A stretch of 64,000 nt of DNA from Aptenodytes patagonicus (Eukaryota; Chordata; Aves; Sphenisciformes; Spheniscidae). A program made the position numbers and the translations under genes. The stretch covers positions 16,743,464 to 16,807,463 of the forward strand of contig NC_134958.1 in NCBI RefSeq assembly GCF_965638725.1. Direction: 5' to 3'. Positions 49,001-53,921 of this stretch are shown one piece after another. A model generated the notes under the pieces. It did no database searches. It was not told the origin of the DNA and was given only the letters and a program-made list of their open reading frames with translations. Position 1 is the first letter of the stretch; the number at the start of each line of letters is the position of its first letter.

Positions 49001-49904
49001 TACGAAATGTTTTCAAAGAAGTATGTGTTGAATATGTATTAAAAACAGATTTTACTCAGTTTGTCAATAATGTCATCTCTACTAATAAGGTAACAACTGA
49101 TTGGTTCTCACAGAGGAAACTGCACTGCAAACAAGATGGGGAGGAAGGAACCGAAGAAGACACAGAGGAAAAGTGTACCATCTGTTTGTCTATATTGGAG
49201 GAAGGTGAAGATGTCAGGTAAATAGTACCACTGAATATGAGAATATGTTAATGTTCTGGCTCTGAGACCATAATTGAATATGGCCCTCTACTCTTTGCAA
49301 TACTCCCTAGATTAACAGTTACACTTAAAAACTATCTGTCATTGAACCAATAAATAAAACAAGCTGAAATTCAAAACGCACATTGTTCAGTCTGTATTGT
49401 CTCTGGGTAGAATGTAGGTTATTTTCTTATGGTCTTCTGTAAGTTGACTGTCTGTCTTACAACATGAGCCCAAGCTGATACCCTGAATTAATCGGGACTG
49501 TCGATTTTAGTTTTTCTGGAGTAATGCTACTTAGCTATAACAGGTTTAAATCAGTGTAATACAGCAGAAGCTAGCTGATGCTTGACTTCATTGCCCATAG
49601 CCATTTATTCTTGGAACTAGGCAAAATGCAGGTTCAACTGGAAAGGCTAGTGAAACTTGCGGAAAAACATGCATGTGCAAAAAGAATAGACACCTCAATA
49701 GCAAAACCCACATTACCGTTTTTCCAGTGGGTATGTTGATATGGAAATGCTTTATTAACACTAAGATTTTTCTGTTCTGATGACAGGCGCCTTCCATGTA
49801 TGCACCTTTTCCACCAAGTATGTGTAGATCAGTGGTTGATTACTAACAAGAAGTGCCCCATTTGCAGAGTGGACATTGAGGCTCAACTGCCTAGTGAAAG
49901 TTGA
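9147..49904 (+). CDS. RNF111: RNF111 / Arkadia E3 ubiquitin ligase (complete CDS, 13 coding exons)
   Basis: This is a nuclear RING-H2 E3 ubiquitin ligase. The known family role is SUMO-targeted ubiquitination of SMAD repressors (SnoN/SKI, SMAD7) and of polySUMO-modified proteins, which amplifies TGF-beta/Nodal signalling. Exons: 9147-10020, 20133-20259, 27341-27504, 30342-30539, 31436-31755, 32645-32900, 33690-34047, 37081-37206, 37997-38123, 47072-47164, 48111-48206, 49114-49217, 49787-49904. They total 2961 nt and read without a break as 986 aa plus stop; every junction keeps phase. Visible layout: basic segments near residues 90-94 and 234-244, a Ser tract at 250-268, three SUMO-interacting motifs (298-301, 324-329, 380-384), His-rich and Pro-rich middle regions, NRG (894-896) and TIER (901-904) motifs, and a C-terminal C3H2C3 RING (C934 to C974). 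The start is the first in-frame ATG after the acceptor at 9127. The length agrees with human isoforms as I recall them (about 986-994 aa). All introns are GT-AG except the one after 31755, which is GC-AG. Confidence 0.96.
10021..14984. other. RNF111: RNF111 intron after coding exon 1, proximal part
   Basis: Intronic AT-rich sequence. It holds a G/T-rich tract at 10728-10812, an A17 run near 11107, and an imperfect inverted G/T versus A/C-rich pair at about 13121-13208. No coding exon or RNA gene was recognised. Confidence 0.6.
10728..10812 (+). repeat. G/T-rich low-complexity tract
   Basis: Runs of 4-6 G alternate with runs of 5-12 T (G4 at 10728, G6 at 10739, G4 at 10752, G6 at 10803). The G-rich strand is the RNF111 sense strand. 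The fourth G run is distant, so a standard short-loop quadruplex is not complete. Confidence 0.8.
14985..14989 (+). repeat. Target-site duplication, left copy (CCTAG)
   Basis: It lies immediately left of the LTR terminus TGTCACC. The identical CCTAG lies immediately right of the other terminus, marking the insertion target. Confidence 0.85.
14990..15762 (-). mobile_element. Solo LTR of an endogenous retrovirus, antisense to RNF111
   Basis: A 773-bp element starts TGTCACC and ends GGTCACA on the + strand (TG...CA ends). It is flanked on both sides by the same 5-bp duplication CCTAG (14985-14989 and 15763-15767). Read on the - strand it has a TATAAAA box (plus 15427-15433) and an AATAAA signal (plus 15078-15083) in the right order for U3-R-U5. 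No internal retroviral genes or second LTR are present, so it is a solo LTR left by recombination. A 5-bp duplication fits ERVL- or gammaretrovirus-like families; the exact family is not recognised. Confidence 0.85.
15763..15767 (+). repeat. Target-site duplication, right copy (CCTAG)
   Basis: It lies directly after the LTR end ...GGTCACA and is identical to 14985-14989. Confidence 0.85.
15870..16130 (+). mobile_element. Old diverged CR1-like 3' fragment
   Basis: Phrases typical of ancient CR1 3' ends are recognisable in order: ggcacatagta, agttcaaaaagggattaga, a ggatgctgggtag-like block and cccttggtctgatccagt. The copy is too diverged to code. It sits about 100 bp right of the solo LTR, so the LTR inserted next to this older element. 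Boundaries are approximate. Confidence 0.55.
16131..20132. other. RNF111: RNF111 intron after coding exon 1, distal part
   Basis: Intronic AT-rich sequence up to the acceptor of coding exon 2. It contains a perfect 11-bp inverted repeat at 17413-17441 and a short G8 run near 19140. No gene was recognised. Short frames near 16161-16520 and 18760-18966 on the - strand show no family resemblance. Confidence 0.6.
17413..17441. repeat. Perfect 11-bp inverted repeat with 7-nt loop
   Basis: The arms ctccttgaagg (17413-17423) and ccttcaaggag (17431-17441) are exact reverse complements separated by gagatta. The pairing stops at the next base outside the arms. It could fold as a short hairpin in RNF111 pre-mRNA. 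It is too short for a miRNA precursor. Confidence 0.85.
20133..20259 (+). CDS. RNF111: RNF111 coding exon 2 (SIM1 and SIM2)
   Basis: The acceptor is tttcctcatcag and the donor acag|gtgaga. This 127-nt exon joins at phase 1 and leaves at phase 2. It encodes residues 292-333, with two hydrophobic SUMO-interacting motifs in acidic surroundings: VVVI (298-301, preceded by DED) and VEIVTV (324-329, preceded by TDSE). These motifs are known in Arkadia to bind SUMO chains; here they are seen directly in the sequence. Confidence 0.95.
20260..24828. other. RNF111: RNF111 intron after coding exon 2, proximal part
   Basis: Intronic sequence holding an A/C-rich tract (20392-20482), an A16 run near 22035 and a C-rich pyrimidine tract near 23763. 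No coding exon or RNA gene was recognised. Confidence 0.6.
20392..20482 (+). repeat. A/C-rich simple repeat (CAAAA/AAACCC-like)
   Basis: About 90 bp almost free of G and T, made of irregular CAAAA, ACAAAC and CCAAAAACCC units. It is the complement of the G/T-rich tracts found elsewhere in this gene, here in opposite orientation. Confidence 0.85.
24829..25396 (-). mobile_element. Second solo LTR (avian ERV type), antisense to RNF111
   Basis: A 568-bp unit starts TGTCGTGGTTTAACC and ends GAAACCAGGACA on the + strand (TGT...ACA inverted termini). I recognise these as ends of an abundant avian solo-LTR family. Read on the - strand, a degraded TATA-like TACATAAA lies at plus 25118-25125. No internal retroviral sequence is present. 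It includes a C21 run (24881-24901) and a GC-richer block around 25050-25110. No clear target-site duplication is seen (left flank CATAAA, right flank ACATAC), so the flanks may have mutated. Confidence 0.8.
24881..24901 (+). repeat. Homopolymer C21 inside the LTR
   Basis: Twenty-one consecutive C. The exact length is prone to sequencing error and to variation between individuals. Confidence 0.9.
25397..27340. other. RNF111: RNF111 intron after coding exon 2, distal part
   Basis: Intronic AT-rich sequence between the LTR and coding exon 3. A 128-codon open frame on the - strand (26177-26563) has no recognisable domain, start context or splice context, and I treat it as chance. Confidence 0.6.
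27341..27504 (+). CDS. RNF111: RNF111 coding exon 3 (SIM3)
   Basis: The acceptor is cttttttaag and the donor gatg|gtaagt. This 164-nt exon runs from phase 2 to phase 1. It encodes an Arg/Ser/His-rich segment and then the third SUMO-interacting motif VVDLT (380-384), followed by the acidic VDEDE. The SIM is the C-terminal end of the exon. Confidence 0.95.
27505..30341. other. RNF111: RNF111 intron after coding exon 3
   Basis: Intronic sequence with a G/T-rich tract near 28256-28320, a C-rich run near 28548-28564 and a T18 plus CACACA stretch near 30126-30158. No gene was recognised. Confidence 0.6.
30342..30539 (+). CDS. RNF111: RNF111 coding exon 4 (Ser/Thr-rich linker)
   Basis: The acceptor is tttcactag and the donor ggag|gtacag. 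This 198-nt exon enters and leaves at phase 1. It encodes residues 389-454, a low-complexity Ser/Thr/Ala/Pro linker with no recognisable fold. Family knowledge places this between the SIM cluster and the His-rich region. Confidence 0.93.
30540..31435. other. RNF111: RNF111 intron after coding exon 4
   Basis: A 896-bp GT-AG intron. No repeat or gene was recognised in it. Confidence 0.6.
31436..31755 (+). CDS. RNF111: RNF111 coding exon 5 (His-rich region; GC donor)
   Basis: The acceptor is tatcttcaag. The exon has 320 nt, phase 1 to phase 0. It encodes residues 455-561: the Cys/Pro-rich [15 protein letters not shown] segment, then a His-rich stretch with seven consecutive His at 513-519 written mostly as CAC. 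The exon ends ...GAC CAG and the intron begins GCATGT, a non-canonical GC donor. No GT within a few bases would keep both the frame and the expected protein. Confidence 0.92.
31756..32644 (+). other. RNF111: RNF111 GC-AG intron (889 bp)
   Basis: It starts GCATGT directly after GACCAG and ends ttacgcag. The exon frame and the protein both require the junction here. The donor is a non-canonical GC, the most common non-GT class in vertebrates. The acceptor is a CAGCAG tandem. Confidence 0.85.
32645..32900 (+). CDS. RNF111: RNF111 coding exon 6 (tandem NAGNAG acceptor)
   Basis: The acceptor is ttacgcag|cag, so two AGs three bases apart (exon start 32645 or 32648) would include or drop one Gln. 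The donor is cctt|gtaagt after 32900. With the first acceptor the exon is 256 nt, phase 0 to phase 1. It encodes residues 562-646, beginning [11 protein letters not shown] and ending before the split Tyr, with a QPQPQPPPQ stretch. Confidence 0.93.
32901..33689. other. RNF111: RNF111 intron after coding exon 6
   Basis: A 789-bp GT-AG intron. It contains G7 (near 32932), G8 (near 33341) and T20 (near 33430) homopolymers and nothing else recognised. Confidence 0.6.
33690..34047 (+). CDS. RNF111: RNF111 coding exon 7 (His/Pro-rich region)
   Basis: The acceptor is tttcattgcag and the donor ccaac|gtatgt. This 358-nt exon runs from phase 1 to phase 2. It encodes residues 647-765: [25 protein letters not shown], a run of Pro (PVPPPPPPP), and the basic [13 protein letters not shown] near its end. 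The skewed composition creates other open frames here, which are shadows. Confidence 0.95.
34048..37080. other. RNF111: RNF111 intron after coding exon 7
   Basis: A 3.0-kb AT-rich intron with no recognised gene or transposon. Confidence 0.6.
37081..37206 (+). CDS. RNF111: RNF111 coding exon 8
   Basis: The acceptor is ttatgttgtttag and the donor cctg|gttagt. This 126-nt exon enters and leaves at phase 2. It encodes residues 766-807, a His/Pro/Arg-rich segment ([20 protein letters not shown]...), matching the region of Arkadia that precedes the conserved C-terminal block. Confidence 0.94.
37207..37996. other. RNF111: RNF111 intron after coding exon 8
   Basis: A 790-bp GT-AG intron without recognised features. 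Confidence 0.6.
37997..38123 (+). CDS. RNF111: RNF111 coding exon 9
   Basis: The acceptor is catgtgacag and the donor ctaatg|gtaagg. This 127-nt exon runs from phase 2 to phase 0. It encodes residues 808-850 ([20 protein letters not shown]... ending ALPLM). It is followed by the longest downstream intron of the gene (8.9 kb). Confidence 0.94.
38124..47071. other. RNF111: RNF111 intron after coding exon 9 (8.9 kb)
   Basis: A long intron with no recognised exon, RNA gene or transposon. Simple repeats: G-rich run near 40646-40661, (TG)n plus G8 at 41009-41033, and a G10 run near 42769. Two open frames of 96-98 codons on the - strand (44011-44301, 44501-44797) lack any recognisable domain. Confidence 0.6.
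41009..41033 (+). repeat. (TG)n microsatellite followed by G8
   Basis: About nine TG units run into a G homopolymer. Likely length-polymorphic. Confidence 0.85.
47072..47164 (+). CDS. RNF111: RNF111 coding exon 10
   Basis: The acceptor is tgtttgaatag and the donor tttgag|gtttgt. The exon has 93 nt, phase 0 on both sides, so skipping it would keep frame. It encodes residues 851-881 ([19 protein letters not shown]...), the start of the strongly conserved C-terminal block. Confidence 0.94.
47165..48110. other. RNF111: RNF111 intron after coding exon 10
   Basis: A 946-bp GT-AG intron. It holds A15 (near 47576) and T17 (near 47727) runs and otherwise nothing recognised. Confidence 0.6.
48111..48206 (+). 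CDS. RNF111: RNF111 coding exon 11 (NRG-TIER motifs)
   Basis: The acceptor is aattttttag and the donor aaaaag|gtaagg. The exon has 96 nt, phase 0 on both sides. It encodes residues 882-913, including NRG (894-896) and TIER (901-904) in [20 protein letters not shown]. These motifs are shared by Arkadia and the related RNF165 and lie just upstream of the RING. Confidence 0.95.
48207..49113. other. RNF111: RNF111 intron after coding exon 11
   Basis: A 907-bp GT-AG intron with no recognised features. Confidence 0.6.
49114..49217 (+). CDS. RNF111: RNF111 coding exon 12 (RING, first half)
   Basis: The acceptor is ggttctcacag and the donor gtcag|gtaaat. This 104-nt exon runs from phase 0 to phase 2. 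It encodes residues 914-947: a basic start (RKLHCKQD), an acidic run, then CTIC (zinc ligands C934, C937) and the loop [10 protein letters not shown]. Confidence 0.96.
49218..49786. other. RNF111: RNF111 last intron, splitting the RING
   Basis: A 569-bp GT-AG intron between zinc ligands C937 and C952. No other features were seen. Confidence 0.65.
49787..49904 (+). CDS. RNF111: RNF111 coding exon 13 (RING, second half, stop)
   Basis: The acceptor is ctgatgacag. It completes Arg948 and encodes [17 protein letters not shown]...KKCPIC, supplying zinc ligands C952, H954, H957, C960, C971 and C974. These complete a C3H2C3 (RING-H2) finger with the conserved Trp964. The protein ends [11 protein letters not shown] with TGA at 49902-49904. 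Confidence 0.97.
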
Positions 49905-50857
49905 CACCGCTTTCCAGAACTCTTGTCCTCCCTCTCGCTCCCTCTCATCCTTCCTGGTACTGCAGTCAACCAAAGATGGCATGACTTACCTGCGCAGATT
50001 TGGAAGCATTGAACCTGGAGTGCTGGCTCTGCTATATGGTACAACTAATGCTAGACCTACAGTTTATGTAGAAGACAGTTGAGTTTCAGTGTATTTATAA
50101 AACTTTTTTTTAGGTTTTACATTTTTTTCTTTTAATTCATTACTGTATTTTTGCATGGTTCCTTGTATTGCATTTGTTTGCACATATTATGGGCTTTGTG
50201 ACCCCAAACTTGCAGGCAAGATTAGCTGCTTTAGTAAGTAGAGTTGTGTGGTCTCTTTTTTTTTTTTTGTTTGTTTGTTTTACATAGTATCGAGCTTTGA
50301 AAGTATGATTTCACTTATTACTAACCTCGGATTCCTTAATTTAATCAATCATATATTTTAGTTTAAATGTATAAAGATCATCTAGAAAAGGATAATATTA
50401 TGTATTGAGACATTCCTTAATTAGGAAAAAATGGCTGCTGTATATTTACAATATAAATTCTGAGTCAAATAACATCCTTAATACTGGGAACAGAATATGA
50501 ACTGTATTCAGTCTGACTGATACATATAGCATACTCATCACCAGAGTTTTTGTCTGATCAGATTTTTGTGTTCGTTTTTAAAATTTCAGCACAATGCAGA
50601 TATATTTGAATGTCAATATTAAACATTTAGACTGCTGTTCAGATTGTATTTATCATTTTCTTCCTATGTCTAGAAATTTGAATCCCTAACTTAAATATTT
50701 GCTGCTGTGAAACAGCTGTAGTGAACACTAAATGTTGATTTCAGTTAGCTGGATTGTAGATACTTGCAGATTGAAAGAATTATTAGGGAAATGGAAAAAG
50801 AGCTTAGAATTTGTTTGGTCTTCTGCTAACTTAAGTTGAAGTATCTGCGCACATTGA

Positions 50858-50990
50858 GGGGGTTTTTTGGTTTGTTGGGGGGTTTTTTGGTTTAGTTTTT
50901 TTTTTAAATATGAAACCATTCAATAAGGACTTAGAGCTGTAGGGGTTTTGGTTTTTTTTGGTGGGTGGTTGTTTGGGTTTTTTTTGGCAG
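50858..50990 (+). repeat. G/T-rich low-complexity tracts in RNF111 3'UTR
   Basis: Two nearly adjacent blocks of alternating G and T runs (50858-50902 and 50941-50987), including G5, G6 and G4 runs joined by T-rich loops. The G-rich strand is the mRNA strand. Confidence 0.8.
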
Positions 50991-51059
50991 ATATACACGC
51001 ATTCATAGAACTTCTAAAGATTCCAGGCTTGTCTTGGGATTTTTATTAGTTTTAAAGTT

Positions 51060-51065
51060 AATAAA
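51060..51065 (+). promoter_or_regulatory. RNF111: Candidate proximal RNF111 poly(A) signal AATAAA
   Basis: An exact AATAAA hexamer, followed within 15-40 nt by a T/GT-rich element (cttgtctcttgttttattt). It is one of several candidates after the RNF111 stop. Confidence 0.45.
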
Positions 51066-51523
51066 GTTAGCTAAATCCACTTGTCTCTTGTTTTATTTTT
51101 CATTAGTAAATTGAAAGCCTGTAAATTTCTGTAGAAATTGAGACACAAATTATGTGGTTACCTAGTTTTTGCCTTGATCATAGATTCCCTCTTTATAAAT
51201 TACCAACAGTCCATCACTGATTGAAATATTTTCTATAGTTAAGATTTGCTGCATAATATAGTATATAGAATTAAGTTATAATGTACTAACATTTCGCCTT
51301 TGGAGGAGGTTTTAATCCACATCAGGATTCAAGTTGCTCATCAACATTCTTTCACATATAATAGATTATAGTTTATTTAAATGTGCTCAACATTGCAAAA
51401 TGCAAATGTGCAAAAACATTGCGACAGTATTACTGTCATTTTGGAAAAGGTGTTCCTCGGGGATCATATATGAACATGTCAATAAGCTTGCATTAAGCCA
51501 CCTGCTTTGTAAGTGGATTAAAT

Positions 51524-51529
51524 AATAAA
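51524..51529 (+). promoter_or_regulatory. RNF111: Candidate main RNF111 poly(A) signal AATAAA
   Basis: An exact AATAAA with a downstream T/GT-rich stretch (tttctcttgtctttgtcttt). Its position about 1.6 kb after the stop fits a typical RNF111 3'UTR. Confidence 0.5.
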
Positions 51530-51550
51530 TACCTTCAGTTTCTCTTGTCT

Positions 51551-53190
51551 TTGTCTTTCATAATCAGATTAAGTGTAAAATGGTTTACAGTAAACCTAGA
51601 AGATGAACTGTTATGTTTACACTAAAAAAAGTGATCCATTTATAAATATTACCTTATCTAATTTGATGCCTGTTTTTGTCTGGTTAAAGCTGCTTCCCTT
51701 TTATATTTTTTTTTTTAATCTGTTAGGAGTAGCATTTGCCAGTGCAGTGTCTATTGCTGGCAACAAATGTTAACACCTCTGGCACTGAGGCTGTAAGTGG
51801 AGAGAAATGTTATTCCAGCATGTGTGATAAATGGACATTTTCAAGCTTAACTGCATTGCTAAAACTGAACTTTAAAACCACTTTGTGCTTGTACGATGGG
51901 GGATATGGGAGAGAGGCAACACATGATTTGACTGCTTCAAAACCTGACATGGTTTTATGCTAAAGCTTCTTGAACATTACGGCTGTAGGAAACTGAAAGT
52001 GAGTATGAAGTTGAAGCTGCATTGGTAAAAATCAATAGAAGTAACTGGAAGGACTGAACCAGACGCTTTCTGTTCTTCAGTGATTGTTGACAAGGAAGGA
52101 AGTTAGTTGACCACTGATGCTTGAAGTCTGATGATACTCACTTTTACAAGTTTCCAAGGTACTTGAGAGACATGGGACAAAAAAAACAGGGCCTCTGAAA
52201 TAATTGAGACCCTGGGTATGTGATAGAATCTATTTTGGCTTCCTTACAGGACAAAGAAGCACAGGTTTGGGGGATTTTTTTTTTTTTTTTTAAAGGAAAT
52301 CTTTTATGCGCCTGATTTCGGTGCCTGGTACTTAGAGGTATTTTAGTGGTCCATGAATTGACTTGTTTTATAACTGCTACTGATACTGTCTTGCTTTTAA
52401 ATGTATGCATAACATTGTAATGTGATGTTGAACACTTAGGTATTTGCCAGGAATCACAGTGTTCTGATCTTACATGCTATTGCAGGGGCTAATAAAGCTG
52501 CAGCCTACTTCTGTTCCAGAAAGTTGTGACTTAACCATAATGTAAGGGAAAGAAAAAGAATAGGCTTTTGATTTTGAAAATTTCCACCACTTACTGTGCT
52601 TTATATGCTTAGATGCATTGCCTTAAGTTTTCTGCGGCATCTTTGACTTTGAAGATAAGATTCTCAACAGTATGCATCAAATTACTTTTCATATAAAATT
52701 CCATTGTCAAAAGAAATCCTTTTGTATGCAATAAATAAAATGTTAGACTGGTATCATTCAAAATCTGTTTCTTATGCAAGTTTTTTTTTTTTTTTTCCTT
52801 TTGCCTTGTTTTGCCTTTGTTAAGTCTTGAGCTGTAAAAATTCTTCCGCATACATGTGTTCTTATAGGTACTGCCTAAGAAAAAATTCTCTCGGTGAAGG
52901 ATCAACATTTAGCCACAGTTAAATATGTTGATAAACAGAACCATCTGGAACTTAGGAATTCAGGAAAATGCCCTTTTGAAGGATATCAAAATACTAACTT
53001 GTGCGTATGTGAGTAAACATACAATGCCAGTTTTGGCAGGTTGCAGAACAGTGGTAATGTCAGTTTGGGCAACTGCTGTAGAGTTGAAGTTCCTGAATCT
53101 CGGGACGAGTTACTAAACTGGCTGATACTAGCTTGTTAATAGCTGCCTGACATGCCTTCCTGAAGTCGTATGTGAAGTTTAAAATAAAAG
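51551..53190. other. RNF111-CCNB2 intergenic region or extended RNF111 3'UTR
   Basis: AT-rich sequence with further AATAAA hexamers at 52491, 52730/52734 and 53183, so part of it may be alternative RNF111 3'UTR. No coding gene was recognised; short frames lack domain similarity. Confidence 0.5.
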
Positions 53191-53725
53191 CTGTAACATG
53201 CAGCTGTTCGGACTAGTTTCCCACAGCGCAGGGTACCGAGCTGCTCTTTTGGATGAGGTAAGCCACCTCCGCAGGTACGCTGTAGTATTTACGTCAGCGT
53301 TGCTGAGGTTTGGTTCCCCAAGTACGGACGCTCCTGAAGGCGGCTGCGCCTCCAGCCAGCTGCCATCAGTAACCGCCATGAGAAGCGCAGGCGCCAGCGG
53401 TGCCCGGGCTCTGCTCGGCTTCCCCCGCCCGGGCCAGGGGCCTCGCCTGCCTCTCCGCAGCTGCGAGTGCCGCGGCAGCCGCAGCCCGGCTTTTAACTGC
53501 CCGGGTCCCGCCATCAAGTGCTCCTCGCGGCAGGCGGCGCGGCTGTACGTGCGCTTCCGGGTAAAACCTCCCGCTTTGTGACCCGGGGCCGCCGCCCCGC
53601 CCCGCCCCGCCGCCCCGCCCCCTCCACCTCTGCCCTCGAGCGCGTGCACCGCCCCCCGCACGGGGCCTGGCGTGCCGGACGCCGTTCAAACCGTTTCCTG
53701 TTTGGGAGGGGCCTGAGAGGGTGGA

Positions 53726-53784
53726 CCAATCGAGCACGTGCATCGTACGAAGCTGCCCAATAGGAGCGCGGGAGGGGGTTTAAG
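53726..53784 (+). promoter_or_regulatory. CCNB2: CCNB2 core promoter: paired CCAAT boxes, E-box, CHR-like element
   Basis: CCAAT at 53726-53730 and CCAAT at 53757-53761 are 31 bp apart in the same orientation, with CACGTG at 53735-53740 between them. A TTTAAG at 53779-53784 sits 18 bp after the second CCAAT, where a cell-cycle homology region would be expected; it differs from the canonical TTTGAA. Mammalian CCNB2 promoters are known for several NF-Y-bound CCAAT boxes at about 33-bp spacing and a CHR that restricts expression to G2/M. There is no TATA box. I infer transcription starts between about 53785 and 53830. Confidence 0.75.
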
Positions 53785-53891
53785 GGGAGCCGCGGCGGCA
53801 CGAGGCGGCAGTCGCTGGCTTCGCTGGAGGCGGGAGAGGTTCTGCGGGGAGAGGCGCTGGGCGGCTGCGGCCTCCCCTCACCTCCCTGCCG

Positions 53892-53921
53892 ATGGCGCTG
53901 CCGGCGCCGCGCCGCGCCGCT
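53892..53921 (+). CDS. CCNB2: CCNB2 coding exon 1
   Basis: The ten codons [10 protein letters not shown], then donor GCT|gtgagc. The 5'UTR is in the same exon, from about 53800. The 962-bp intron that follows is largely CpG island. Confidence 0.9.

Larger units (their letters stand above)
49905..51550 (+). other. RNF111: RNF111 3'UTR (probable extent)
   Basis: This is non-coding, AU-rich sequence after the RNF111 stop, with no splice or gene signal of its own. AATAAA hexamers followed by T/GT-rich sequence occur at 51060-51065 and 51524-51529; the second gives a 3'UTR of about 1.6 kb. Further hexamers at 52491, 52730/52734 and 53183 could serve longer forms. It contains G/T-rich low-complexity blocks at 50858-50990. 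Confidence 0.6.

Noticed and set aside
53685-53690. TTCAAA (TTTGAA on - strand) as the CCNB2 CHR
   Set aside because: It lies upstream of both CCAAT boxes, whereas a functional CHR normally sits between them and the transcription start. It was kept only as a remark.
53179-53801. Long - strand open frames in the CpG island (Arg/Gly/Ala-rich)
   Set aside because: High GC content removes stop codons. The predicted proteins are low-complexity, overlap the CCNB2 promoter and show no domain.
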